A DNA stretch of 64,000 nt from positions 310,001 to 374,000 of the forward strand of contig JARGXX010000071.1 of assembly GCA_030374765.1 (NCBI GenBank), written 5' to 3'. A model generated the notes under the pieces. The model was not told the DNA's origin. It saw nothing but the letters and a program-made list of their open reading frames with translations, and searched no databases. This document shows, in pieces, positions 29,151 through 42,144 of this stretch; the stretch's first letter is position 1, and every line of letters starts with the position of its first letter. Origin of the DNA: Agarophyton chilense (lineage: Eukaryota; Rhodophyta; Florideophyceae; Gracilariales; Gracilariaceae). The position numbers and the translations under genes were made by a program.

Positions 29151-29701
29151 CGCATCGTCTTGTTTTCAACCGGCCGACCTTCTAGGATCTTTACTTCATT
29201 CTTTCATAATTTATCAAATATGTGATCATCTATGGATCCCGGTCGTGTAGTTGGAAACAGAGTACACATCCGCGCACATCTAACCACATCAGAGAACGAC
29301 TGTGAAAGCTTTTTTTGATAGCAATGGAAAACAAAACTTATCAGCGGAAGTGTTACAAAAGTGGACGTTGTTGTCAAAAATAATCGAAGACACACTTTTG
29401 TCGCGATAAACTTCGAGCTACCTATTCGCAAGAAAGTTTGCACTCTCAAATTTTGCTATTTAAAAGCCGGGGATCATTTCATGGTTCAGAAAACTGCTAA
29501 AAATCCATCAATTCCAACGTGGAGATAGATGGTACTGCTATTACCAATAAAATTTTGAACAATGAAGAGCAGCATACTGTCACAGATGTCGATCACTGTC
29601 ACACACTGAATTCGTTGAGTCCTCTTATTGTGACAAACAGTGACACGCAACACAGCTTTTTGGAAGTTCGTTCGACAAAATAGACAACGGAAAAGGTATC
29701 C

Positions 29702-31297
29702 TTGACTTTGAATGGTCTAGTACTAATGCATCAATGTAAATTCACGGGACCTGTTGGATATTTCATCTCCTCCATTCATGCACCTTCGGGACTCTCTCCA
29801 TACGATTTGTTTAAGTGGATATTTCCTGTAGCTCATTTGGAAAAAATAGTTCGATCTATCAACTCTCGGCTGGAAGAAAAAGGCTCAAAGCAGATTAGAA
29901 GAGGTTAAATTTTGAAGTTTTTCGGTTTGATGGTGTTAATGACATGCTTCGAGTTTTCACATAGAAGATCGCTTTGGTCTAAAGACACATTTTCTAAATA
30001 TATCGAACCTCTGCAGCTCGGAAAGATCATGTCACGAAATCGGTTTGAACATATATGGCAATTCATCTTTTTGAGTGGCTCTGAAAACGATCAAAACTCA
30101 GAAGAATGCAGGTGTTCATGCGTTTCTGAGTTTGTGAAAGCTATAAATGACCATCGGAAAGCGTTCGTAATTCCATCACACACTTTGTGCGTGGACGAAA
30201 GTATGTCACGATGGTATGGACTTGGAGGGAACTGGATTGAAATTGGACTTCCACACTACACTGCTCTTGATAGGAAACCTGAAAACAGTTGTGAATTAAA
30301 GACAGTGTATTGTGGAAGGAGTGGAATTATTCTCCAAATAGGAATCAGGATGGGAGCTACGCAACCAGATGTACAGCCTTTTGAATCAGAACATGCACAT
30401 GGTACAGCTGTTTTAATGAGACTTGTTGAAAATTGGTTCGCAACTGATCGAATCGTTTGTGCCGATTCATATTTTGCATCTGTTTAAATCGCTGAAGAAC
30501 TTTTAAAAAGAGGAATGCGGTTTATTGGGGTCGTAAAAACAGCCACCAGAAGGTTTCCTATGAAATATCTTTCCGAACTTACGATGACGGCACGAGGCCA
30601 GCACGTGTCAATGGTATCGAAACTGCCTGAATTGGATCGAAAGTTGATGTCTGTGCTCTGGGTGGACCGCGAGAGGAGATATTTCATCAGCACTTGTAGC
30701 AGTACCCAACCAGAAACTCTCATTTCTCGAGAAAGATGGCGGACAACTGATGGAATAACAAAGAAAATTCCGCTTTCCATAGCTATTCCAGAGGTTTTTG
30801 ATCAGTACTATTCTTGTTTTTCAAGAATTGATATACATAATAGGTCACGTCAAGATGATCTGAATATGGAAAAGAAGCTTGAAGTGAAAGAATGGCCTTT
30901 TAGAGTGAATACTTCTTTGCTGGCAATGTGGGTGGTTGATGCTTGGAATGTTTACAAGGGTGCATACGGAAACACATTGAATCTGACACCACATAATTTC
31001 TATTGTAATCTCGTAGACGGTTTAATAGATAACAACTGGGATGCTATTCGAACTATGAAAAGAAAATGTAAGGCGGAAGATGAAATAGAAAACCCATATA
31101 TGGCTGGTACCGGCATTTATTTAATGGAAACAAATAGAAAAAGAAGAAAATCGGATGGTTCTTAGACGTCTCAAACATATCAAGGACGATGCAAATTCTG
31201 CAAAACCACATACAAATCCAAATTTGTTTGTTCAGAATGCAAAAAGTACAATGATATGGATGTTTATATATGTCACAGTGGAACCGGTCGAGAGTGA
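29702..31297 (+). pseudogene. piggyBac-family (DDE_Tnp_1_7) transposase with three in-frame stops
   Basis: One reading frame of 532 codons stays in register from 29702 to a TGA at 31295-31297. It is interrupted by TAA at 29906, TAA at 30485 and TAG at 31163, with no frameshift seen. piggyBac features in order: FFGLMVLMTCFEFSHR-like fold start, LCVDESMSRWYG (first catalytic Asp region), IVCADSYFAS (second), and later RIDIHNRSRQDDL. The C-terminus is a cysteine-rich module (CKFCKTTYKSKFVCSEC...C..H) like the PHD/RING-type finger of piggyBac proteins. No good ATG is present at the left end, so the N-terminus is missing or in another exon. Other genes in the window use TAA, TGA and TAG as true stops, so this is decay and not recoding. 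Confidence 0.85.
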
Positions 31298-33080
31298 TTT
31301 ATAGGTCATCAGCGTGACATTCATCAGATTTGGAGCAACATTTAGTCAACAACATTTATGGTAGTGTGTCAACATGCGTTTTTAAGGCTTTTTAGAGGCA
31401 TTTTTTAAATGTATAAAGCAAAAGTTCAAATTACCTTAAGCCCCCTGCTAATTCAATCTGCTTTATTCAACTTGCTAGATATATGATGGTCTCTGACGAA
31501 ACAATCCCTTTAGCAGATGTCCCCTTATTCTGTCTGCTGTTCAAGTGGACGCAAATGCGTTCTTAGACCATAATAATTATTAGAATTAGTCGAGCTCCCA
31601 TAGGAGTTTTCGAGTTACAATGAACTCAGTGAGGTTTGAACTCTGTTTTTATCAGTCTCCGAGCGGTCGTGAAACCACTGAGCTGCTGTTTCTGAAGATA
31701 ACTGTCTAAAGACTGTACTTTAAAGCAGGAAAAACATGGTTAGAAAATTTGTTTTTTATTTAGAAAATAGAATACGCCAATGCAGTGTGGAAACCAGCGA
31801 TTTTTACTAAATTTTTGGAAAATAGAAGTGGCCTCATGTGAGGCCAATTCGCCGGGCGTGTAGATACTAAACACCCTTTTATATTGCAACTTACGTTGCA
31901 ATACAAGCATACAGCGAGTGGAGTTCCGATGTCATTCGTATCAAAGAGAGCGCTGCAATTATGCAATACACTATTGCCACCTGACACAATGCAGCCAGCG
32001 CTGCATAGTAAACCTCGCCCTTGCTCTGCCCCGAGACATTTAGGACGGAGACAAGGGGGTACACCTTGTGTCCACTCGGTTTTCCCCGATTCCACCAATC
32101 GCTTTACGAGCGCATACTACACTTCTGACCAACAGACCTCCCGCTCTGCGTACGTCTGCCTAAATTAATTATAGGCCCAGCGTCAGGAGCTGTTATGTCT
32201 TTCAACCCAACAGACCTGTCAACAACTTTCATCCTGCCAAGCATTTACAAAAATGGAGCCGCAACGTCTGTCGACGGATACATACTACTTCTACTGCATC
32301 AAAAAGGCACTAATCTTCATTTCCAAACAATCTTTTCATTTCGAGGCCTGCAGTCGTATAACTGAAATTTACATAGCTCGCAGAAATCCATGAGCCCAAA
32401 AGAATTGTTGAATACCAGCAAAAGAACCAAGTGTGAGAGCGGTATTGCAAATTGTTGAGGTTTTGGTATTCAGTTTTTTTAAGTTCTGTTGTTTTTCGTC
32501 TAATTCCTTCTTAAATCGTGTACAATCTGCCTTCGGCGTAAGATTGAGCCTTTGCATAGCTTTGTTTCACGTTTTCGCGTCTTGTCTACCAATTGTCTCA
32601 GGCATGGTAGACTCTCCTTCTCCTTTCAAGTTGGAGCTGTTCTGGCAATAAGGGCATTCAAAAATGCCACTTTGGGTGAGGAGACGTTGGCCAATGCCAA
32701 AGTAAAACTTATCTCTCTGTCCGAAGCCCGCATGAGAAATTGAAGCCACACTGAATATACCAAGCACCAAAGTAGTCTTTTGAAGTTCTCGGAGTCCGTT
32801 GAAAACCTCCTTGAAATGCTGTCAAAGCCCCATCATAAGCTTTAGAGGCGCGATAATCAGGATATGACGAAGGTGAATTTTTTAGTAACCAATAAAAATG
32901 TCAATGAAGCAGTCGTTGGCTTCGAGGAACACCTTACAGACATTCGCTCAAAGACCTGCCCAACTTCTTCTACAACAAACTCCTTCAGTCTTCCCGCACA
33001 TGACTTGCAGACCAGGATGATGCCGTTCAGTCATACAGAATCCCCCCGTTACCCTCTTCGAGCTCTGCTACCAACTATAC
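31298..33080. other. AT-rich repeat-bearing region without genes
   Basis: No credible gene is seen. A short near-palindrome, tggcctcatgtgaggcca (31827-31844), echoes the termini of the 27,407-28,730 element and could mark the far end of a related composite. The region also holds a 210-bp dispersed repeat (listed separately). The remainder is unassigned. Confidence 0.35.
31962..32167. repeat. Dispersed ~210-bp repeat, copy A
   Basis: It starts tgcaatacactattgccacc and ends around ctgcctaaattaatta. It aligns along its whole length with copy B at 46,529-46,740 in the same orientation; shared blocks include cccttgctc, gagacaaggg and accaacag, with roughly three-quarters of bases matching by eye. 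It could be a short LTR or a SINE-like element; the ends do not show the full TG...CA form. Confidence 0.7.
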
Positions 33081-33081
33081 G

Positions 33082-36000
33082 ATGGAGGACCTTGAGGACA
33101 TTGTCGGTCAGAAAGTTCAAACTACGCTAAACGCAATTTCTCAATCCAACCAGATCATACTATCTTGCTTGGGAAAGAAAAAGAAGGTAAATCCATCAAC
33201 CGTGTCTTTCAAATCGGGTAATGCGAAAAGGAACCGCACCGATGTAAAGCTCAGAAAATGTGGAAAGTCTTCTTTCTGTTTCGATTGTGGTGATACCGAG
33301 CACATGGCGGGAAACGACTTGTGCCCAAGTCTCTTATTTCTGAAGAAGAAGGAGAAGCTCGAACGTCAACGCAACTATTCCGACGTAGGTCCACAGCTCC
33401 TCGTCGTGGAGGAAGACATCCGAAAAGTAATGCCTCCAGAGAGCGAAACCATGGATCAAACGCGGTTTTTACGCCAGGCGCTCACCCAATGAAGCGCAAT
33501 CATGCCTAAAGTCGTGGGTTGTGGCGCCTTCTGATGTGGTTAGTAGAACGAGAGATCCTAACCCCGTCATTGACATTGGCTGTCCCCGTAGTGTGGGAGG
33601 CATCCAGACCGCCGCTGCACTATCAATCGCAATGGGGATCCAAAATTCGTATTGAGGACCTGGGCTGTGCTCCTTTCTATCACGGTTTTGTTCCAGAATG
33701 TTCGAATCCAAAACTGGTGTTCGGAACTTTGAGACTGAAGTTTATTGCACTCAACCATGTGGAGACAGATATAGAATTCTACATTACTGAAGACAACGGT
33801 TCTCTGTTACTGGGGAATGAAAAACAGTCGCGTTCGGACCTCATAGGCTTGGAAAACACGCTCATTGTGCCCGCTTCGGTCGGAATAATTCGGGATGATG
33901 TATTTCTGTCAATTTGCGTCCTAGGAGAACACAATGACCGCCGAACACATTTATTAGTCGTTCCTTCGATATTAATGTCGTTTAAATCCTACTTCTCTTC
34001 TCATTCTTCCTTTCTCTCTAGTAATCCTCAGTCGATCGCCCAACTACTGGCCAATGACGATATGGACCCAACCCATGCCCGTCGCTTCGCCACAAAGCTT
34101 CACTATCAGTCCCACCCCTCCATTAAGGGCATGAAAAAGCTTTGCAGTCGAGCCGGGATACTCAATTGATATCTTGCTAGTGAGCTCTAATAGGCCTACA
34201 ATTCTTGCACTTCGTGCAAAAGGTCTGGCCACTTACTACATGCTCGGAGGATATAACTCAAAAGGATACTGGGTGAGTTCAACGAGCACCTTCAAGTCGA
34301 CTTCATGTTCATTCTTGAGCTTGGAAAACTTCCTATTTTGCATATGAAAGATATATCTACCGATCTCTTCGTCACTGTCTTGATGACTTCAAGAGATATA
34401 ACCGATGCCTCTCGCATGATTGGCGCTCATTTGTTTGATGGCTTTGGACCTCCATCAAAGTTATCAGGAGACCCGGAGTTCAACGACGACCTCATTAACC
34501 GAATGCGTGCTGAGAATTAGATATCAATCGAACGGCGCCCTGCTCGACACCACAAGAAAATTGGGAGAGTCGAATCGAGCAACAAGACCATCCGAACGTT
34601 TTTCCAAACGCTCCTTCTCGACGAACCTCATGTAAGGGAAACTCGACAAGTTTATCGCACGGACTTTGAGATCCTCTCAAAAGCCAAATTCCTGAAGAAT
34701 GTGCTCTATGTTAACAAATCAGGCAGAAGCTTTGAGCTTGTTCACGGTTAAACTCCTTCTGTTTCTGGGTTACCCAAACATATGCTACCAGGGAAGCTCC
34801 TCGCTTCCTACCACTAACAAGTTTCCAGACGTTCCGTACACACTTTACTCCATGCCAAGCCATCGTATTCTTTGCCACAACACCTTCTGACACCAACTAC
34901 TCTGGTATACGTCGGCAAGAGGGTTGGAAAACATCATGCCTGGTAGAAGGCATTTGTGGTCACTACTAATGACCGCATAATGTTGGTCTCTCCGAATATA
35001 TGTCTCCAGGGACCGAAGCATCAGATCACCTACGAGGACATAAGATTAGCCCCGCGTTCATCCCTTCTACCGGAACTGGACAAACATGAGCTTGGATACT
35101 CGTCCTTCCCGGACACTATCGCCCAAGAAGAACCGATCCAAGTCTCTGAAGAGAAGAATGATGTCGATTTTTCTTCTCTCCCGCTTCTCTTAGATGAAGG
35201 AGCCACAGAAGTTTTTGTGCAGAACAAAAAAATATCCTTTCAGTTTCGACGCTAACATATCGGACGAACCAAACTTGTGGTCTCTGCACCCGTTCTCTTC
35301 TTCCAACTTTGCGTCACAGGATGACAAAATGGCTGGGAATGCACCCTCAATGGACGTCGGGAATCCTCAACTTGGCAGAGATGTTCGTGAAACCCCTCTT
35401 CGGTTCCATACCACAGGGCAAAGTCTCTTGTCTTCGCAGCAAAGAATTCTGGAACAGATCAAGAAGTTCATTGGAAACCAGCCAGCCGTAGAAGCTATGC
35501 TTCAGTTCGCCCCGCGATGAATAATCAACAAGGCCATTGAAGCAGAGAAGAGAAACTATTCTGAAGCCGAGGCACACAAGCCGATCTCCATCAAAGGACT
35601 CCCGTGAAATGCAAATATTATATCCTCCCATCAGTTCTTCGTAACGAAGTTCGATGGAGGGATTGGTAAGCTTAAGCCCAAGCTCCGTCTGGTATCCCAT
35701 GGGAATCGAGATTTCCAAAAGGATAACATTCGATCGGACTCCTCCACGGATCAGTTCATTTGCATCAGTCTTCTGCTTTCCCTTGCAACTTTGCTACACC
35801 TCACCCTCGGAATCATTTACATCTCTAGAGTGTATTTACAATCAGGCGACCTCAAACGAGATATATACATGCCGCCTCCAAATGGATGGAAACAGTTCGT
35901 AGACGAAGTATGGATGCTAATCAAGCCCGCGTATGGCCTCGTAGAGTTCGGGCTTCTTTTGCAGCTGTTCATCGAGGAATGGTTGTGCGACTACGGAATC

Positions 36001-37085
36001 CGTAATGTCCCTGGTATGCCACAGATGTTCACATAGTGTCGGACAATCGTGGGCGTATATCTCTACTCCCGGCCAAATTGGTGGACGATCTTCTCCTTGC
36101 AGGATCAATGAGTGAGATGAACATTTCCTCCAAGGCTCCCTCAGCTCGCTTCAAGGTTGGCAGAGCATTCTTTAAGAACGAGAATATCTTCAGCCGCATT
36201 TGGATTCGGCAATACGAAGACTTTTCGATCGAGATTTCTACGGCAAAGTTTATGGGAAAGCTCCACCACATTCCGATCTCGAGGGATAGCGGGAAGCAAT
36301 CTGAGAATCTATACACCTAGCAAGACACCCGAGCAATCCAGTCACTTGTTGAAAAACTCCACTACCTAAGCCATGGTGTTTTGCTTCAGGCTGCGTACGT
36401 CGCTAGCTTCATGCAAGAGTTGGTTCCAGAGATGCACGTTAGGCATCTCTCGCAGGCAAATCAAATCCTCAACCTCTTCCTTAAGCTCTATCTCTTCATG
36501 AAGTACATGGCTCCGAGATCTCCGATGGTAGCGTACAACATGAACGCTTTCCACATAGTGACCTTCTCTGACGCCAGCACTGGAATGTCATCCTATGGTC
36601 AAACCTACATCAGTGACATCGCCTTCTCCCATGGTCGGGACTTTTTTGTACCACACTGAAGATTGGCATAGAGCGAAGCAAGGACCCACATCCATTACTT
36701 CACTTGTTGTCAAAATTCTTGTGGCCGTAGAATCCGCAGAAAATTCCATACTGCTATGGTAATGCATGGAAGTTCTTGCATCGGGTTTAGGTTCACTCAT
36801 CCTTTACGTCGACTCATTTGGTTTGTACTCAACGATCACTGCCCTTCACTAATGTCAGGACTATCGATTGCGCCCTACCGTGTCCCCCCTCCGTGACTCC
36901 TTCGAATCTGGAGACATATTCTCCATGCGTTGGATAGCAGGAAGTCTGAGCATAGCCGAAGCGTTGAAAAATAGAAATCATCATTCATTTACTCAATTGA
37001 ACCAAGCTATGCTTCAAGGTATGCTCAGCAAATGTATCATACCAACTATGGGCCACCACCTTGGAGCATGCAACCCTAAGGCTTA
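33082..37085 (+). mobile_element. Decayed Ty1/copia-like LTR retrotransposon (gag-PR-INT-RT-RNaseH)
   Basis: The domain order is that of Ty1/copia, with integrase before reverse transcriptase, spread over several frames with stops. Gag carries a zinc knuckle CFDCGDTEHMAGNDLC (~33,277-33,324). The protease has DIGCPRSVGG (~33,570). Integrase remnants are QVDFMFILELG, HMKDIST and GDPEFN, then FELVHGYTPS (~34,280-34,760). RT has KPKLRLVSHGN and YLQSGDLKRDIYMPPP (~35,670-35,880) plus a VDDLLLAG-like box (~36,080). RNase H has FSDASTGMSSYGQTYI (~36,568) and a tail to ~37,085. LTRs were not recognised. It is non-functional. Confidence 0.78.
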
Positions 37086-39000
37086 GGATCTCATATGGAA
37101 ATGCTTTCAAACTTTGTTTGAAGAACCTTCTTGGTGACGACGTTCCTTCCCGCGACGAAAGCGCATCCCATCCTCTCTCTCTCTAGGAGCAAGCGCACTA
37201 CACGACATTCCGCAATGTGACTGAAAGAAAGGTCTGCTCCAACACAAGACTAGAGGGCAGCCTGATTGATATCGATGGAATACTTCTCCACTGGATCAAT
37301 AATCATGTTGCGTTCTCCATCTATGAAAATTTCATGAAGGTATCTGCCAATCGGCCGAACACTGGCGACGAAGACTTTTCCGCTATCGACGAAGTTATCC
37401 AGATAGAAGTTTTCTTCTCGGCGTCCAGTCCCATTACGAAAGTAATCGAGACTGACAACACGGATCTTTTCCCTAAGGAACCTCTGCATATCTTTTAAGT
37501 CCTAAAACTTTCTTCAGACCTCCCTTCGGGCCTTCCGGTTCTAATGTTCAAGCTCACCCACTTCTTTAAATCTATGACCTGCAACGGCTTTGAAGTGCAT
37601 CTCGTTATGGTCCGCCTTCTTCCTAACGCGATCGACGAGATAAGCCCAACATTCAGCAGCCATAAAGGACTCAATGGTGAGAGCCAATGTATTACTTAGT
37701 GAAGCTTCAATGCACAGGAACGTCTCATCGCGAAACTTCACGGACGTGTGGCAGAGATGGAAACTTTGGACGCAAGACGACGGCGTGTGCGTTTGGGGTT
37801 GAAGGACGATGAGCCTTTGAACTGGCCTTGCGCTGCAAGTAGCCAGGATGCTTTTGATCGACTCATACTGGTCCTTTCCTCCCCAATAAATGGTTCCTCC
37901 CTCTTCTTGGCCACCATACGTCACCCTAATTCCCGACTCACCAACTCTGACTGCCTGACTGTAATCGATGCAGAATATGTGCATATCTATGCGTCACACT
38001 ACGTAAGTGCCATGCTCAAAAGCACAAAATTGGTTCTTATTCTCACCGCGACCTTCTCTAGACAACCACAATTTTTTGACCATCCAATCGCTATTCTAAA
38101 TTCTCATATCGGAATCTTCGTCGTCATCAAAGGCCTCCGTAAGGTCCGATCGGAACAGCATCAACTTTCCAAACTTATTGCCACGAATCTGTCCAATGAA
38201 ATGCGTTATTTTGAGCCCGAGCAAAATAAGGGCTTCGTTCTTACTAAAAAGCACGAGGTGGTTGCTGCCTTCAAATGTGATTCCGTAGATTTTTCGCACG
38301 CCGCGCTGTGGTTTTTGGCGAAGAAGCTTGCCAATAATCTTGTTCAGATATTCGTGGAGATATGTTTTTGTAACGCAATGACTGGTGGGTCAGCGTACTG
38401 GTCTCAACCTGGGGGAAGCGTGATGAGCAGGTCTTAAGGTTCGTACCTTTGACGGCGGCACTCCCAGAGTACTTCGTGCAATGGGCTGGCGTTTACTGAG
38501 AAGTCCGACATGTCGGAGCTACGGAAACGATGGCTTGCAGACCAATTGGTGGAACTGTTGTATAAAAAGGGGTTATTTAGTATCCTCACGGTTCCTACCT
38601 GATTCTAAAAGTGAGGTGTCACTCCAGCCAATTAAATATCGCTGGCGAGGCGCTAGGATCTCCCTGGCACTGTTAAGCTATCCTATTACACTAATTAAAT
38701 TAAATTAATTAACTGAATGTGTCCAGCTGAGGTCGACCAGTCCACGTGGCGTCTGTAAGGTCCCTCATACCCACGCGGCTTACAAAACTCAACCTTAATC
38801 GTTACTCCTTCACATATCTCCCTCCTTAGGAATCGACCGTCATGGCGAAGTCCAGATTGCTCCATGGTTGACCCAGGGGATATGAGCGCTTAGTTGCTCC
38901 CAATACCATTGTACGCGACGGGACGTCGCGTCGTCATCACTTGCGCGGGTACGAGGAAGTGTGAGCTGACCATTGGCTCCGGGGTGGCAATTGATTTGCC
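37086..39000. other. Unassigned accessory DNA downstream of the copia remnant
   Basis: Several open frames exist, the longest on the plus strand from ATG 37757 to 38437 (~226 codons). It has no recognised domain and no strong coding signature. An AT-only run (38,690-38,712) separates it from the next block. Likely further retroelement debris. Confidence 0.3.
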
Positions 39001-40078
39001 TAAGGACTGAAACTCAAGCGCGCCGTGAACACTGATCATAGGTGCATCTCCGGCGTAATTTTCGTGGCACCTTCACGAGATGGTACCTTGGCTTATTCTC
39101 CCCTGAAGGTCATTGGGGCCTTCCTTAATCTCCGCCTTTCCTTTTGCGACCCTACGCGCTTCGTCCACCGTGGTTTTCGTCTGTCTGTCTGCTCGGGTCA
39201 ATTCCATCATCTCATTTTCCCATCGTGGTACTCTTCCATTGGTCGCGCGCGATGCCAAACCCGCCTTATAAGCCCGTTGAATACGTCACTCTCCCTCTGG
39301 ACTTTGTTGCTTCCGTCGGTTACCGTATCCATTTCCCGGCGGACCAATCTGTGGGCAGCGGCGCCATGGCTTCGAACAACCAAGCGAGGGGCTCCTCGAG
39401 ATACCAAGTAGCCTATGAGCGCCCCGGGGACCGCTATGACCATACCATCAGATGAAATCCGCGGGCAGTGCGTCATGCAATTCTTCCGTACCGTTGGTGT
39501 TACTTCCGCTATGGAAAATGCGACAGCCCTGAGGTAAGCTTGCTCCTGGGCGCATCGCTCGATGCGCTACGCCGCGGTTGTACAACGGGGTGAAGATCTG
39601 AATACCGCCATGGTCAATCTCCTGCAGCAGATGCACAAATGATGTCCAAGAGGGTTCCTGCCGACTTGGATGCCCGGTATGGTCTAAATTTGAGTGACCG
39701 GGAGGCTTCCGAGGGTGAAAATAGTTTCTCAGATGAATCTCTGCCGAAGAAGCATGCTCGGCTCGCTGGGGCCGGTCCTATTGGAACAGTAGGACCCTCG
39801 GTTGATCCTAGCCCTGGTTTTGCTCTTGCTGGTTCCCGTGATGACAACGGAGTTCTTTCTGCGCCTTCTCAGTGAGTCCTGTTGGGGTTTGGAGCGCTTT
39901 TGCGAACCTTAAGGTCATGGCATGGGCTGTTATGTTTCTGCTAGTCAGTCAAATAAAGTAATGCTTGTGCATTCCCAAAGTGTCTCCTGTATTCCTCCAA
40001 CGTGCATGCCCCGAGACGGCGTCCGAATCTTGAGAGCTTCTCAGGTCTTCTTCAGTTGTCGCCTTTACACTGACGTTG
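39001..40078 (+). other. Fragmentary open frames ending in a polyA-like signal
   Basis: Plus-strand fragments include a 78-codon frame (39639-39875, ATG MMSKRVPADLDARYG, acidic then Gly/Pro-rich). Just before it, in another frame, is GEDLNTAMVNLLQQMHK (39,590-39,640). Together they read like the tail of a gag-type or host-derived protein broken by a frameshift. An aataaa hexamer at about 39,952-39,957 could be its poly(A) signal. No family was recognised. Confidence 0.35.
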
Positions 40079-40366
40079 TTATCTGATGCGGGAGCTAGGG
40101 CAAACCGTCGTGTCATGAGGCGTATCGAGAGGCGTTTTGGTAGGCGTTTTGGTAGGCGTTTTGGTATTGTGCGGGCCAGCGGTTACGCCCTCCTGAAGGC
40201 TGCGCCCCGTGCTGCCGATTTTTTCGCCAATAGCGGGCGATAAATTAGCTGGAATGGTCTGAGGCTTTTGCCAAGTGTCTTCTTCGGGATAATAGCCAAA
40301 CCAACGAACGCGATAGCGCACTATCCCATCTTCTCCCCCACCGGCGGAGATGATGTCCTCAATCAT
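40079..40366 (-). pseudogene. Chromodomain at the C-terminus of gypsy integrase
   Basis: A 95-residue frame begins MIEDIISAGGGEDGIVRYRV and continues RWFGYYPEEDTWQKPQTIP, a chromodomain core (R-Y-x-V-x-W-x-G-Y then D/E-D-T-W). It is followed by a TKTP repeat tail. The upstream pol sequence is in a different frame (the previous frame ends at 40363), so a shift separates the two. Confidence 0.75.
40131..40166. repeat. 12-bp tandem repeat, 3 copies
   Basis: Three exact copies of ggcgttttggta. On the minus strand they encode the TKTP repeats in the tail after the chromodomain. Confidence 0.9.
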
Positions 40367-40998
40367 GCATTGCCGTTGGTGTTCATTCTCAGGAAGAAGA
40401 GTGTGGTCCAGATTGGCGAATCCATCGGAGGCAGTTGGAAGAGATTAATCATCTTCATTGGAATTGAACATCGGTTCCATGATGCTAGTCGAGTCCGCAG
40501 GAGCTGCCTAAGGGGGTGTGGGACTTGAGCGTTGAGGTAAGGTCGTAGTGATTCCGTTGGGACAGGCCACTGGGACTTTGGTGACTCGATGGAGCTGAGG
40601 GCTCGTGTCACCCGATCGATAGATACGGCGTCCTGTGGGCCACCAATTAGCAACAAAATGGTGTGTTGGTTGGCCTTAAGGACTTTTTATGGTACCGTAG
40701 AACAAGGTAAGAGCTTCTGCGTAGTGTTCTCAAGTTTATCACTGTCTTTCGGTGGCCTGTCCATGTAAACCAAGTCTCCTTTCCCAAAGGTAGGTGGTTT
40801 ACAGACTGCTTCGTCGAAGTTGACCTTATAGCGCCGTTGGGCTTTGGTCAGTACGGCTTTAGCCAATTAGATAATGTGGTCGATTCGTCGGCGCGAGTAG
40901 CGCTTCGCCTCGGTAGGATTCATTCCTTCGGTTATGTCCTGGGGTATAATAGACTCCTGAAAGTCAACAGCTATCGGCGATGGCAATCCCGTTAGCGT

Positions 40999-41767
40999 TT
41001 AATCGAAATGTGTTGTCCCCATGGAACAGTGCACTTGCGTGTTGTAGGCATAAACCAGTGGCTCAACGTATTCATCCCAGTCCAATTGGTGCTCCGATAC
41101 GTAGTGTCCCAATCGGTCCAGAAGGGTGCGGTTGAAGCGTTCGGCTTGCCCATTGGTTTGCGCGTGGTATACCGTGGTGGTTACATGTTTGATACCTAAG
41201 GGTAGCACAAACGTGCGAAAAGAATTCTGATACAAACTGGCTGCCATTCTCAGTAAGGAAGTAGAGTGGCATGCCATATGGATATACCCAGTGGGACAAG
41301 AAGGCCGTGGCGAAATCTGTGGCTGTTGTCATCCCTAAGTGTAGGGCTTGGGTAAGTTTGGTAGACCTATCGGTTATCAGCAAGACAAACTGTTTCCCAT
41401 GGGACGACTTAGGAAAAAGCCCAAGTATATCCATTGCGACAAATTCGATCGGGCCTGCAGCGGGGAAAAGTTTCAATTTGCCCCGATGGTTGACGCGAGA
41501 CCGTCAGATTTGTGCGCACAAAGTGCAGTTCCGTGCGGATCGCCATAGGTTCTGTGCCATTAGTTGCCAGTAGAAGCACTTCCGTAGGGTCTGGTACATT
41601 TGTCGGCCTCCAGGGTGACCAGCCAAGCGAGGGAAATGGGCGAGGTATAAGAATCGCGCCCTTAGTGACCTTGGTACTACCCGTTGGATGGCGCCATCCA
41701 GTGGTGAGCGGCGACACAGTAGTCCAAATCGGTCATAGGCCAATAGGCATCTACGGGTTCTTACCAA
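40999..41767 (-). pseudogene. Gypsy integrase remnant
   Basis: Two or three frames cover the integrase. The zinc-binding part is seen as HFPRLAGHPGG...CTLCAQ (41,504-41,640). The core has FVAMDILG (first Asp, ~41,430), LTENGSQFVSEFF (second, Asp changed to Glu) and HAQTNGQAERFNRTLL with the catalytic Glu (~41,130). Frameshifts lie near 41,280 and 41,490. It is followed by YAYNTQVHCSMG, the usual downstream block. Confidence 0.85.
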
Positions 41768-42144
41768 TTGGGCTGTTTCCTTGCAGTACTCGTCTTCGAC
41801 CTGCGCCTATAGGAGTTCATTAATAGTTATAGGGAGGAGCTCATCTCCTCTGGGGCTCTCGCGTGAACCTGAGCTGGTGTCGAATTGGGCGGTACTGTCT
41901 CCCAGTCCAATAGGAAGACTTCATTCTTCTTTACACCAGATTAATTCACTTTGACCTTACCCATAAGGTAGTCCGTTTCCGTATAGCCCTGAGGTCCATC
42001 ATCGGTGAAGGGGGAAGCAATGAGATCGTCCAATGAAGTGTCGTCAGTTCCGTCGGTAATGATTCGCGACAAAGCATCTGCTGCCTGGGGCTTGATGCCG
42101 GACCTATAGGTTATCTCGTAGTCATATTATGACAGCGTGAGGCG

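Noticed and set aside
29702-31297. Alternative genetic code (stop reassignment) to explain in-frame stops in the transposase
   Set aside because: Intact neighbours such as SURF6, GRIM-19 and TFB4 end at TAA, others at TGA or TAG, and none contains internal stops.
37541-38437. Overlapping ORFs of 147 (-) and ~226 (+) codons
   Set aside because: Both stay open over the same DNA, neither has a recognised motif, and they follow retroelement debris, so neither is called as a gene.
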